Positions 37,159 through 46,523 of a stretch of 64,000 nt of DNA are shown in pieces. A model generated the notes under the pieces. That model had not been told where the DNA came from. It saw only the letters and a list, made by a program, of their open reading frames with translations, and did no database searches. The position numbers were made by a program, and so were the translations under genes. Each line of letters opens with the position of its first letter. Position 1 is the first letter of the stretch. Source of the DNA: Zobellia uliginosa (GTDB lineage Bacteria > Bacteroidota > Bacteroidia > Flavobacteriales > Flavobacteriaceae); contig NZ_JAHKPY010000003.1 in assembly GCF_018860745.1 (NCBI RefSeq), positions 62,001 to 126,000 on the forward strand, in the 5' to 3' direction.

Positions 37159-38955
37159 ATGTTATCTAATAAAGTGTTTAAAAGTGTATTGAAAAGTATG
37201 CTTTTTATTTGGGTAGGGCTATTTGCTTTGGACGCATTTTCTCAAGAGCAAAAACCAAATGTTATTTTGATTATGACCGATGATCAAGGAATTGGCGATT
37301 TGGCATGCCATGGTAATCCATGGATTAAGACTCCTAACATAGATAAGTTCTATAAGCAAGCGGTGCGTATGACAGATTTCCATGTCAGTCCTATGTGTAC
37401 ACCAACACGTGCAGCTTTAATGACGGGAAGATATCCCATAAATAATGGAACTTGGGCTACATACAAAGGACGTGATGCTTTGGCTGAAGGCGCTCGTACC
37501 ATGGCCGATGTTTTCAAACAAAACGGTTATAAAACTGCTATGTTCGGCAAGTGGCATTTGGGAGATAATTATCCTTCACGACCTACCGATAGTGGTTTTG
37601 ATGTTGCCGTACATCATAAAGCGGGCGGTGTTGGGGAGCTATCTGATTATTGGGGAAATAGTTACAATGATGATGTATACTATGTAAACAATGAACCGAA
37701 AAAGTTTTCAGGGTATTGTACGGATGTCTGGTTTCAAGAGGCGATGCGCTTTATGGATAAGAACAAGGATGCTCCTTTCTTTTTGTATCTCCCTACAAAT
37801 GCGCCTCATAGTCCGTTTATTGTTGATGAAAAGTATGCCGCTCCCTACCAACATTTGGTAGGTAATAAAATTGTGGGAGCCGAATTTTATGGAATGATTA
37901 CCAATATTGATGAAAATTTCGGGAAGTTGGAGGCCTACCTTAAGGAGAAAAAATTAGCGGACAATACTATATTAATCTACATGACCGACAACGGTTCTGG
38001 CGGCGGTGTGAGTCCAGATGGTAAATTAGGTTTCAATAAAGGATTCAGAGGCAAAAAAGGGCAACGAACAGAAGGTGGTCACAGAGTACCATTTTTCATT
38101 CGATGGAAAGATGGAAAGATTAAAGGAGGAAAGGACCTGAACGAATTAACGGCACATGTAGATTTGATTCCAACGCTAGCCGGACTCTGTAATCTCAATA
38201 TTCCTAAAGAGATGAAATTGGATGGAATCGATTTTTCTCCCGTGTTGAAGAAAGAAGGAAAGCTTGAAGATGATAGAACCGTTTTTGTACATAACAGACA
38301 AGATTGGCGTACACCATACGATACGGATGAAATGGCCATACTTACCGAAAAATGGAGGTTAGTAAATGGTAAAGAATTGTATGATATTGTAGTTGATAAA
38401 CATCAAGATACAGATGTTGCTTCTCAAAATAAAGATGTTGTAGAAGGTCTTTTATTGAAAAACAAGATGTTTCTAGATGTGGCAAAAGCTGGTTTTGAAT
38501 ATCAAGAGTTTCCGGTGAGTATTGTGGGGAATGAGAACCAAAAAGAAATAAAATTAACCATCCAGCATGCTATTGGGGAAGACGGTGGTATTTGGAAACC
38601 GGAGCAAGTTGCAGCGGGTATGAAAAACAGAAATAATACACATGCTATTAAAGTTGAAACAGCGGGTAAGTATAAGATTTCATGTATGCGTTGGCCTAAA
38701 GAATGTTCCGGCCCTATTTTAGGAATTCCAGGAGAGAACCCTAAAAATCAGTATGAATATAAAACCATGCATCCCGAGAAAGTACGTATTCAGATAGCCA
38801 ATCAAATTAAAGAACAAACCATTATTGGTGATATTGAAAGTGCAGATTTTATAGTGAATCTACAAAAAGGAAAGACCATGTTGGTTACTGATTTTATTGA
38901 GAAAGGAGAAGCCTTTGGCGTGTATTACACTTACATTGAATATTTAGGAAACTAG
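37159..38955 (+). CDS. Sulfatase (family S1, arylsulfatase A type)
   Basis: This 598-residue secreted enzyme has a signal peptide ending near residue 29. The formylglycine site is Cys80 in CTPTRAALMTGRYP, with Thr instead of Ser, an allowed variant. LIMTDDQG supplies metal Asp residues, and FGKWHLG and MTDNGSGGG are further family blocks. A C-terminal beta domain of about 150 residues follows. The GH117 gene starts 22 bases after its stop, so desulfation and glycosidic cleavage of the same algal galactan are likely coupled. Which sulfate position it removes cannot be told by eye. Confidence 0.9.
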   Translation: MLSNKVFKSVLKSMLFIWVGLFALDAFSQEQKPNVILIMTDDQGIGDLACHGNPWIKTPNIDKFYKQAVRMTDFHVSPMCTPTRAALMTGRYPINNGTWATYKGRDALAEGARTMADVFKQNGYKTAMFGKWHLGDNYPSRPTDSGFDVAVHHKAGGVGELSDYWGNSYNDDVYYVNNEPKKFSGYCTDVWFQEAMRFMDKNKDAPFFLYLPTNAPHSPFIVDEKYAAPYQHLVGNKIVGAEFYGMITNIDENFGKLEAYLKEKKLADNTILIYMTDNGSGGGVSPDGKLGFNKGFRGKKGQRTEGGHRVPFFIRWKDGKIKGGKDLNELTAHVDLIPTLAGLCNLNIPKEMKLDGIDFSPVLKKEGKLEDDRTVFVHNRQDWRTPYDTDEMAILTEKWRLVNGKELYDIVVDKHQDTDVASQNKDVVEGLLLKNKMFLDVAKAGFEYQEFPVSIVGNENQKEIKLTIQHAIGEDGGIWKPEQVAAGMKNRNNTHAIKVETAGKYKISCMRWPKECSGPILGIPGENPKNQYEYKTMHPEKVRIQIANQIKEQTIIGDIESADFIVNLQKGKTMLVTDFIEKGEAFGVYYTYIEYLGN

Positions 38956-38977
38956 GAAAATTATAACCATAACAATT

Positions 38978-40246
38978 ATGAGAAATATAGCAACAATAGT
39001 ACTGTTACTTTTTGTGATAGGGGCGTGCAAATCGCAATCTCAAAAGGATGCAGTTTTAGAATCTAGTGAAGACCAAGGAGGTTTCCCTTTTGTTTTACCA
39101 AAGGAAAAACCAAATAGAAAGATGAGTGCAGCTATGGAACGTATCTATACGGACTATGAAGCGCCGCAACCACAGCACAATGAACTTTTTAGTCAGTTTA
39201 AATATACAGAGCTGAAGGGATTTGATTATAATGGAGGAGATGGGACAATCACTAGAAGAGATCCTTCAAAAACCATTATCCATAACGGAAAGTATTACGT
39301 ATGGTACACTTATAGAAATACTTCTACACCACCAAGGGGAGCAGATAAAAGTAGTGACACGGTGCCGTCATCAGATTGGGACCTTTCTGAAATTTGGTAT
39401 GCTACTTCTGTGGATGGGTTTACATGGGAAGAGCAAGGAGTTGCCATAAAAAGGCCAGAAAAACCTACGGTAGGCTGGCGGTCAGTAACTACAACAGATA
39501 TTTTAGAGTGGGAGGGAAAATATTATCTCTATTACCAAGGATTTATGGAGGCAAGTGGAAAAAGAGGAGACGACTGTCCTGTAGCGGTTTCTTATGCAGA
39601 ATCTCCAGAAGGTCCTTGGACGCCATATAATAAAATTGTTATTCCAAATGGTGGAGAAGGGGAGTGGGACCAATATTCCATACATGATCCGTACCCGTTA
39701 GTTCACGACGGTAAAGTTTATATTTATTATAAATCTGATTTTGGAGAAAAGCCCGATAAGGTACGTATGCAAGGGCTAGCTATTGCAGATAATCCGTTGG
39801 GCCCATTTACAAAACATCCGCTGAACCCCGTAATTACTTCTGGGCATGAAACTTCTTTATTCCCATTTCGGAAAGGAGTTGCAGCCTTGGTCTATAAAGA
39901 CGGACCAGAGCATAATACAATTCAATATGCAGAAGACTGGGTTAATTTTGAGATTGCAAGCATAACAGAATTGATGCCGTATGCGGCAGCACCTCATGTG
40001 CCGGATGCTTTTACGAATACTAAAGACGGACGCGGAATTACCTGGGGACTTGCCCATTTTATCAGTTTGGGAGGGAAGGACCAATTTCACTCCAAGCTAG
40101 TACGTTTTGACTGTGATTTAAGCTTGGACCTTGACGACCCTGAAATGAAAAATCACCGTGTAAATCATAAACCTGATGTTTATTATAGCCAAGGGCTGAG
40201 CAAGAAACAAATGCAGCGTTTAGAATCTGGAAGCTTAGAAAAGTAG
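38978..40246 (+). CDS. Glycoside hydrolase family 117, lipoprotein (3,6-anhydro-L-galactosidase type)
   Basis: The 422-residue lipoprotein (lipid Cys17, IGACKSQ) is closely of the GH117 pattern known from Zobellia AhgA, which releases 3,6-anhydro-L-galactose from neoagaro-oligosaccharides. The N-terminal SAAMER fits the SxAxxR dimer motif. The five-bladed propeller follows from GFDYNGGDGTITRRDPSK. Candidate catalytic residues are Asp95 (RRDPSK), Asp237 (HDPYP), and His290-Glu291 (GHETS), in the same order as in characterised members. Some GH117 clades are inactive on neoagarobiose, so the exact substrate (agar, porphyran or a sulfated variant) is open. It ends at a terminator at 40270. Confidence 0.92.
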   Translation: MRNIATIVLLLFVIGACKSQSQKDAVLESSEDQGGFPFVLPKEKPNRKMSAAMERIYTDYEAPQPQHNELFSQFKYTELKGFDYNGGDGTITRRDPSKTIIHNGKYYVWYTYRNTSTPPRGADKSSDTVPSSDWDLSEIWYATSVDGFTWEEQGVAIKRPEKPTVGWRSVTTTDILEWEGKYYLYYQGFMEASGKRGDDCPVAVSYAESPEGPWTPYNKIVIPNGGEGEWDQYSIHDPYPLVHDGKVYIYYKSDFGEKPDKVRMQGLAIADNPLGPFTKHPLNPVITSGHETSLFPFRKGVAALVYKDGPEHNTIQYAEDWVNFEIASITELMPYAAAPHVPDAFTNTKDGRGITWGLAHFISLGGKDQFHSKLVRFDCDLSLDLDDPEMKNHRVNHKPDVYYSQGLSKKQMQRLESGSLEK

Positions 40247-40805
40247 TTTTTTTAGAATATTGATTTGATAAAGAGCATCTTACGGTGCTCTTTTTTTATA
40301 GTATAAAATGAAAAAAGTTTTACTTGCAAGAGTAGATTTTTAATGGAGTTTAAATGGAATTAAATGACGAAAAATTCTGTAATTACCGTTCGTCTATAGG
40401 TAATTTCTTTTCAAGTGTAGATAAACGGTATTCACCGAAAAATGAAATTATTTACAAGCAAGATGAAGTAATTTTGGGATAAGGAAAAATAGTATTTGGA
40501 TTAAAAAGTTAGAATTTAATTCCTCAAAATGCGGACGATTTATGTCTGATAGGCGGTTTGAAAAGGCTATTTACTGTTCTCTTGATGATAGAATGATATT
40601 AAATGTTCCCCCCTTTTATGAAAGACAGTAAGTAACCAAGATGAAAAAATCGTTCGCATTTTTTATTTCCCTCTTCAACGGTAACGTGTTAAGTTATTAA
40701 GTTATGCACCACGGTTGCTAACAATTGTTTTGATCTACATTTTTTTAAGTCCATCCTTAATGATAAATTTGTTATTGGTTTAAATCAATAATCACAGCAA
40801 ATAAA
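40247..40805. other. 559-base intergenic region
   Basis: After the terminator at 40270-40297, no convincing gene was seen. A 42-codon ORF at 40354-40482 (MELNDEKFCNYRSSIG...) and several short open pieces downstream have a somewhat protein-like look, but they are broken by stops; the stretch may be decayed coding DNA. No repeat or terminal inverted repeat was found. Confidence 0.35.
40270..40297 (+). terminator. Intrinsic terminator after the GH117 gene
   Basis: AAAGAGCATC (40270-40279) pairs with GGTGCTCTTT (40284-40293), with one wobble and a TTAC loop; T residues continue to 40297. Confidence 0.85.
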
Positions 40806-41348
40806 ATGTCATTCTATAGTAGTTTAGCAGATTTTGGTTCTCGTTTTGTGGGTAGGCATAAGATATTTAAGCATGGTTTTAATCTTTCGCCCATGTACCG
40901 GCGTAGTACCGCTAAAATAAAAAGTGTTTCCACGGACTTGAAGAAAGTTACCGTAAAACTGCCCATTAGTTATAAAAATAAGAATTACGTAAATTCTATC
41001 TTTGGTGGAAGCCTCTTTTCTGCGGTAGATCCTATACCCATGGTTCAACTTATTAATATTCTTGGTGACGATTTTGTGGTATGGGATAAATCTGCTGAAA
41101 TCTCTTTCAAAAGACCTGCTAAAGAAGATGTTTATGCAGATTTTGAATACAGCTCGGAAGAAATTGAAATCATAAAATCAAGAGTACAACAGGAAGCTGA
41201 GATAGATATCGTTAAAACTACATTCTTAATGAATGCAGAAAGAAGTACTATTTTCTGTGAAGTAAAGAAAACCATCTACATAGCAGATAAGGAACATTAC
41301 AAACGTAAACGCGCGTTGGCAAAGGCTAAGAAAGAAGAGAAGATATAG
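40806..41348 (+). CDS. DUF4442 hotdog-fold protein
   Basis: This 180-residue cytosolic protein fits DUF4442, a hotdog-fold family related to acyl-CoA thioesterases. The segment NSIFGGSLFSAVDPIPMVQL matches the central helix region, and the end is a Lys-rich tail (KRKRALAKAKKEEK). The function of the family is not established; thioesterase activity is the usual guess. It is a single gene, with a long non-coding region before it, and converges on the GH28 gene. Confidence 0.75.
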   Translation: MSFYSSLADFGSRFVGRHKIFKHGFNLSPMYRRSTAKIKSVSTDLKKVTVKLPISYKNKNYVNSIFGGSLFSAVDPIPMVQLINILGDDFVVWDKSAEISFKRPAKEDVYADFEYSSEEIEIIKSRVQQEAEIDIVKTTFLMNAERSTIFCEVKKTIYIADKEHYKRKRALAKAKKEEKI

Positions 41349-41399
41349 TTTACTTTATAGATAGAAACTTTAAAATAATTAAGCAGTTTTTTAGCTCTA

Positions 41400-42926
41400 T
41401 TAATCTAATAGTTCAAAATGAACACTACCTTTCCAGCCTAAAGGTTCTTCAATTTGGTAATTAGTAATTGATTGCCCTTTAACAAGAGGTTTTGTGCCGT
41501 CAGCATTTTTCCAAGAAATGTCTCTAATCTGAAGATTTTTTACATCATCAACTATAATTGGGTATCTTGAATCCGTTTTATTTGTTCCAATAATCATATT
41601 ATCTATAGATATACCTTCTGCATGCCGTATAAAAAACGTATGACTAGGTAAGTTACCGTATGTAATTGCGTGAGGATATCCCTTTTCGTCTTCTTCAACA
41701 GTTGTTTTAAAATCACCTCTTTTAAGACCACCTTTTGAGAAAATTTGAATATTATTTAAAGATATGTTTTTAATTGGGAAACCTTCCAAGCCTGTAATAG
41801 AAGAACCCCATGTTCCGGCATTATGTGCTATTACGTTACTAATAGATATGTTTTTTACCTCTCCAATTTGGTTGACTACCGCGCCAGGTGTATGAGGTCT
41901 GGCTCTATTTCCAAGCCGGATGTAGATTGGGGATTCAGTACCATGTATAGTTATATTATTTACCGTAAAACCTTCTAGTATACCACCATCAACTATCATA
42001 AGTGAAATTCCTGAAACGCCTATACGTGGTGTATCCCAAATGGGCTTACCTTTTTCTTTTGAGGGCTTTATTACGCAATTACTTATGGAAACATTTTTAA
42101 AGCCGCCCGTGGTTTCGGTACCAGCTTTTATGGCATTACAAAAACTACTGACTACGCAATTTGTAATAGCAATATCTTCGCAAGCAGCTGCCCCTGTACT
42201 CTTTAAAACAATACCGTCATCATCAGAATCAATAATACTATTAGAGAGAACAACTCGGCGGCATCCGTCAATATCGATACCATCATTATTTCGACTTCCA
42301 TGACTGTATACGTAAATGTTAGAGATAAATAAGTCTTCACAATCAAGATAATGTTGATTCCAAATGGATGCATTGAGCATCCGTAGACCGTCTATTTTAA
42401 TATTCTTGCAGGAAATTAAAAGTATATTTCTAGGTCTACCGTCAACATCACCTGCATAAGGGTTGGGCATAGGAGTATGAAGCGCGCCTTGTCCGTCAAT
42501 AGTTCCGTTGCCCGTTATAGCTATATTTTCTTGGCTTTCGGCATAAATGAGTGCATTGAATCCGCCAAGTTGGTCTTTATGCGATCGATATTTTGGCATG
42601 GGTTGTAAAGGGAAATCGGTAACGTCAATACTTGAAAGTAAAACGGAGTTATGTTCAAAATGTAGTTCAACATTACTTTTTAAAATAATCGTGCCCGATT
42701 TGAAAATTCCAGAAGGTATAATCACTTTTCCTCCTCCATTTGCAACGCATGCATCAATTGCTTTTTGTATAAACTCAGTATTTAAAACTTTACCGTCACC
42801 AATCGCACCGTAGTCGGTAATATTGAAATTACCATTTTGGTGTTTACAATCTAATTTTATGGAATAAAGAATGTAACCAACAAAAACCAATAGTAAAACA
42901 AATAGACTAACCCGTATTATTTTCAT
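41400..42926 (-). CDS. Glycoside hydrolase family 28 (polygalacturonase-like)
   Basis: The 508-residue protein has an uncleaved-looking signal anchor (residues 5-22). The start of the beta-helix, FNITDYGAIGDG, is typical of GH28. Of the catalytic blocks, NNDGIDID (213-220, Asp215) and DSDDDGI (233-239, Asp236/Asp237) are present. The usual GHG histidine block is replaced by FCNAIKAGTET (262-272), a variant I associate with a divergent Bacteroidota branch. The enzyme probably hydrolyses a uronic-acid or related linkage, but plain pectin is not proven. It is divergent from the Nramp-like operon. Confidence 0.85.
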   Translation of the reverse strand: MKIIRVSLFVLLLVFVGYILYSIKLDCKHQNGNFNITDYGAIGDGKVLNTEFIQKAIDACVANGGGKVIIPSGIFKSGTIILKSNVELHFEHNSVLLSSIDVTDFPLQPMPKYRSHKDQLGGFNALIYAESQENIAITGNGTIDGQGALHTPMPNPYAGDVDGRPRNILLISCKNIKIDGLRMLNASIWNQHYLDCEDLFISNIYVYSHGSRNNDGIDIDGCRRVVLSNSIIDSDDDGIVLKSTGAAACEDIAITNCVVSSFCNAIKAGTETTGGFKNVSISNCVIKPSKEKGKPIWDTPRIGVSGISLMIVDGGILEGFTVNNITIHGTESPIYIRLGNRARPHTPGAVVNQIGEVKNISISNVIAHNAGTWGSSITGLEGFPIKNISLNNIQIFSKGGLKRGDFKTTVEEDEKGYPHAITYGNLPSHTFFIRHAEGISIDNMIIGTNKTDSRYPIIVDDVKNLQIRDISWKNADGTKPLVKGQSITNYQIEEPLGWKGSVHFELLD

Positions 42927-43134
42927 TCTTTTATATAATCATCAAAGTTTATATATATTTCAATATGCTTTTGTTTTATATTCCGAGCCAAAGGTTATTG
43001 AACGGAAAATTGCAATGTTTTTTTGTTAATTGCAAATAAATGGTTGTTCAGTTTTTAATCTTATTTTTAGGTGTCGGGATAAATTACCCAATCCCATAAA
43101 CTAATAATCGGAATTATTTAGTCAGTCTCATTTG
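42927..43134. other. Divergent promoter region, GH28/Nramp-like operon
   Basis: This AT-rich 208-base region lies between two divergent genes and must hold both promoters. No clear box pair was identified. Confidence 0.3.
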
Positions 43135-44343
43135 ATGAAGGATAAAAAAAAAAAGGGTATACTTGGTCTAATAGGTCCGGGCTTTATTACTGCAGCTTTA
43201 GTTTTGGGACCAGGTAGTTTAGCAATAGGTTCTAAAATTGGGGCTAACTATGAATTTAGGTTACTTTGGGTAGTGCCTATTTGTATTCTTTTTATGGCGG
43301 CTTTCACCATAGTTTCTACTCGAATAGGGTTAAGCTCAAAACAAACACTTATTGAACTGATACGTGAAAAATATGGTAATACAATTTGTATTGTTATTGG
43401 CGTAGGTCTTTTTATAGTAGCAGCTTCTTTTCAGGCAGGTAACTCAATAGGCGCTGGTATGGTGTTTGGTGAAATGTTTAATGTATCGCCTGTGCCATGG
43501 ATAATTGCATTTTCCGTTATTGCTATTATTTTACTGTTTTTTAAATCTTTTTTTAAGATTCTAGAGAAAATTATGATTGGCATGGTTGTTTTAATGCTGG
43601 TTTCATTTGTACTAACCCTAATAATTTCAAAGCCTAATATTTCACTTTTAATACAGCAATTTGATTTTGAATTACCAAGTGGCTCGGAATTTTTAGCTCT
43701 GGCTTTAGTGGCTTCCAGTTTTTCAATTGCAGGAGCATTCTATCAGTCGTATCTCGTCCAAGAAAAAGGATGGGATAAGAGTGATTCTAAATCACATGAA
43801 AGAGAAAGTTTATCCGGCGTATTTATTCTGGGAATAATAACGGCAACAGTTATGTTAGTGGCTGCTTCAGTACTTTATCCGCAGGGAATTCAGGTTAATT
43901 CTGCTGCCGAAATGGGTAAGGCATTAGAACCTGTATTCGGTAGTTATGCCACGGTAATATTTATGTTCGGTTTGTTTGCAGCTTCTTTTTCTTCCTTAAT
44001 CGGGAACGCAACTTTGGGCGGTGTTTTATTATCCGATGCTCTAAATATTGGCAGAAAGTTAGAATCCCAAAAAGTACGGTATGTGATAATGTCAGTCATA
44101 TTGATCGGTGCAGCTGTTGCTATAATTTTTGGGAATTTACCCATACAGCTTATAATTATGGCTCAAGGTTTTACTATCATAGTTGTTCCTGTAATAGGGT
44201 TTATGATTTTTATGATTGCGCGGGATAGAGCGGCTAAACACCTTTTTAAATTAAGTACAACATTGAATGTTATTATGATTTTAGGATTGGCAATGCTAGT
44301 GCTTTTAGCAGGGGCGAATACCTATAATATATTTATTAAATAA
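43135..44343 (+). CDS. Nramp-fold membrane transporter lacking the metal-site motifs
   Basis: The 402-residue protein has about 11 membrane segments and the general Nramp pattern: GLIGPGFITAALVLGPGSLAIGSKIGANY is clearly helix 1. However, the metal-binding DPGN is GPGS here (residues 25-28), and the helix-6 (A/M)PH site is replaced in SSFSIAGAFYQSYL (194-207). Canonical Mn2+/Fe2+ transport is therefore unlikely. The ATG at 43135 was preferred over the TTG at 43132. It heads an operon of sugar-acid type enzymes, so an organic substrate may be imported (inference). Confidence 0.82.
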   Translation: MKDKKKKGILGLIGPGFITAALVLGPGSLAIGSKIGANYEFRLLWVVPICILFMAAFTIVSTRIGLSSKQTLIELIREKYGNTICIVIGVGLFIVAASFQAGNSIGAGMVFGEMFNVSPVPWIIAFSVIAIILLFFKSFFKILEKIMIGMVVLMLVSFVLTLIISKPNISLLIQQFDFELPSGSEFLALALVASSFSIAGAFYQSYLVQEKGWDKSDSKSHERESLSGVFILGIITATVMLVAASVLYPQGIQVNSAAEMGKALEPVFGSYATVIFMFGLFAASFSSLIGNATLGGVLLSDALNIGRKLESQKVRYVIMSVILIGAAVAIIFGNLPIQLIIMAQGFTIIVVPVIGFMIFMIARDRAAKHLFKLSTTLNVIMILGLAMLVLLAGANTYNIFIK

Positions 44344-44354
44344 ACTAGAAATCT

Positions 44355-45374
44355 ATGATAGCTACAATAGCCGAATTAGAGGAACAACTCTCTAAACCTT
44401 CCAAACGATTAATAGAAGATATCAGTAAAATTGAAGGAGACATAATGATTTTAGGTTTGGGGGGAAAGATGGGGCCTACCTTGGCAAAGCTTGCTAAAAG
44501 AGCAATTGATGCTGCAGGAAGCACTAAAAAAGTAATTGGCGCTTCTCGCTTTTCAAATCAAAATCTATTTCAAGAATTGACAGATTTTGGTATTGAATGC
44601 ATCAAGGTAGATTTATTGGATGATGAAGCCTTGATGAAGCTCCCAAAGGTTAAAAACGTTATTTATATGGCGGGTAATAAATTTGGTACATCTGGTAATG
44701 AGCATTTTACATGGGCAATGAACGCTTACCTTCCTGGTAGAGTTTCGGAAAGATATAAGGAATCAAAAATAGTTGTTTTTTCTACCGGTAATATATATCC
44801 GTTTGTGCCTATTGACAGTGGAGGAGCTAAAGAAGAAGTGAAACCTTCACCAATTGGTGAATATGCCCAATCTTGTTTAGGTCGTGAACGTGTTTTTGAA
44901 CATTTTTCCGTTAAAAACGGAACAGAAATGCTATTGTATCGGTTAAATTATGCACTTGATCTTAGGTACGGGGTTTTGTTAGAAGTTGCAAAGGCGGTGA
45001 TTGAACAAAAAACAATAAATTTAAGTATGGGATTTGCCAATGTTATTTGGCAAGGCGATGCCAATGAGTATGCTATACGTTCCCTTTTACATTGTGAATC
45101 ACCGGCTAGAAAATTAAACGTGACTGGCCCGGAAACCATATCCATACAATGGTTGGCAGAAGAATTTGGTAAATTACTCAAGATAGAACCCATTTTTGAA
45201 AATAAGCCTGCAGAGACAGCATTGCTAAATAATTCAAACGGGGCTTATAGTTTATTTGGAAAACCTAGGACCTCACTGCAAGACATGATAAAGTGGACAG
45301 CTAATTGGGTCAAAATTGGAGGGGAACAACTAGGTAAACCTACGCATTTCCAAGAACGAAAAGGAGATTTTTAA
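44355..45374 (+). CDS. NAD(P)-binding epimerase/dehydratase-like protein with altered active site
   Basis: The 339-residue protein has an extended-SDR Rossmann start (MILGLGGKMGPTLAK, about 31-45) and the STGNIYPF active-site Ser/Thr segment. At the YxxxK position it reads EYAQSC (Tyr170, Cys174), so the usual Lys is missing and standard SDR catalysis is doubtful. It starts 11 bases after the transporter stop and is followed by the DHDPS-like gene after 22 bases, so it belongs to the same operon. The substrate is unknown. Confidence 0.75.
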   Translation: MIATIAELEEQLSKPSKRLIEDISKIEGDIMILGLGGKMGPTLAKLAKRAIDAAGSTKKVIGASRFSNQNLFQELTDFGIECIKVDLLDDEALMKLPKVKNVIYMAGNKFGTSGNEHFTWAMNAYLPGRVSERYKESKIVVFSTGNIYPFVPIDSGGAKEEVKPSPIGEYAQSCLGRERVFEHFSVKNGTEMLLYRLNYALDLRYGVLLEVAKAVIEQKTINLSMGFANVIWQGDANEYAIRSLLHCESPARKLNVTGPETISIQWLAEEFGKLLKIEPIFENKPAETALLNNSNGAYSLFGKPRTSLQDMIKWTANWVKIGGEQLGKPTHFQERKGDF

Positions 45375-45396
45375 ATCAAATTAGTACAAAGTTAAT

Positions 45397-46464
45397 ATGA
45401 ATACTTTAGACCCCGTATTAAAAAAATTGTTGCATCAAGGTACTGTAATTCCTGCTCATCCCTTGGCATTGACAGAAGGTCGTGAGCTAGACGAGAAACG
45501 TCAACGATTGTTAACAAGATATTATATGGCTTCAGGTGCAGGAGGTATTGCAATTGGGGTACATACAACACAGTTCCAAATACGAGACCCAAAAATCAAT
45601 CTATATAAAAAGGTATTACAACTGGCGATAGAGGAAATTGAAATAGCCAATTTAGACAGACCATTTATAAAAGTAGCCGGTGTTAGCGGGAATACGGAAC
45701 AAGCCGTAACCGAAGCTAAAATCTGTGCAGAATTAGGTTATGATATTGTTTTGGTAAGTACAAATGGCTTAGGAGATTGGTCAGAAGAGGCACTATTGGA
45801 ACGAGCAGCTAAAATTGCCCAAGTTATACCGGTATTTGGATTTTATCTGCAACCAGCTGTAGGAGGACGAGTTTTGAGTTATAATTTTTGGAAAGCTTTT
45901 GCTGAAATCAAGAATGTAGAAGCTATAAAAATGGCACCGTTTAATAGGTATCAAACTTTAGAAGTGGTACGTGCCGTTTGCGCTTCATCACGTTGTGATG
46001 AAATTGTATTATACACGGGTAATGATGACAATATAGTAGCTGACCTTTTAACGACTTATAATGTGACTATTGAAGGCAAAGTCATCAAAAAAGATATTGT
46101 AGGGGGATTACTGGGGCATTGGGCCGTTTGGACTAATAAAGCTGTTACGCTTTTGGAGGAAATTCATAAAGTAAAACAATCCGGCGGAACGATATCTAAA
46201 GAATTAATGTCATTGAATATTGCAGTAACGGACACTAATGCAGCATTTTTTGATGCGACCAATAATTTTGAAGGGTGTATAGCAGGTCTTCATGAAGTAT
46301 TGAGAAGACAAGGTCTTCTAAAAGGAATTTGGTGTTTAGATGAAGCAGAAAAATTATCTACAGGTCAGAATGAAGAGATAAGTAGAGTTTATAATGATTA
46401 TCCGCATTTAAATGATGATGATTTTGTTAGAGATAATATAGAAAATTGGTTGAAAGGCCTTTAA
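45397..46464 (+). CDS. Dihydrodipicolinate synthase-family aldolase/dehydratase
   Basis: The 355-residue class I lyase of the DapA fold has its Schiff-base Lys178 in AIKMAPFNR and Tyr150 in GFYLQPAVGG, and a C-terminal extension of about 60 residues beyond the usual 290-300. Family members condense pyruvate with an aldehyde, cleave 2-keto-3-deoxy sugar acids, or dehydrate keto-deoxy sugar acids. In this operon, beside Gfo/Idh and SDR-like genes, a catabolic role on a sugar acid is more likely than lysine synthesis. Confidence 0.8.
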   Translation: MNTLDPVLKKLLHQGTVIPAHPLALTEGRELDEKRQRLLTRYYMASGAGGIAIGVHTTQFQIRDPKINLYKKVLQLAIEEIEIANLDRPFIKVAGVSGNTEQAVTEAKICAELGYDIVLVSTNGLGDWSEEALLERAAKIAQVIPVFGFYLQPAVGGRVLSYNFWKAFAEIKNVEAIKMAPFNRYQTLEVVRAVCASSRCDEIVLYTGNDDNIVADLLTTYNVTIEGKVIKKDIVGGLLGHWAVWTNKAVTLLEEIHKVKQSGGTISKELMSLNIAVTDTNAAFFDATNNFEGCIAGLHEVLRRQGLLKGIWCLDEAEKLSTGQNEEISRVYNDYPHLNDDDFVRDNIENWLKGL

Positions 46465-46523
46465 GTAAGAAAGCAGTTTCAAACAATAATTTAATATTTT
46501 TAGAATAGTAAATAAGGAAGCAT

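Noticed and set aside
40354-40482. 42-codon ORF in the intergenic region
   Set aside because: No start-site support and no recognisable family; mentioned only within the intergenic entry.
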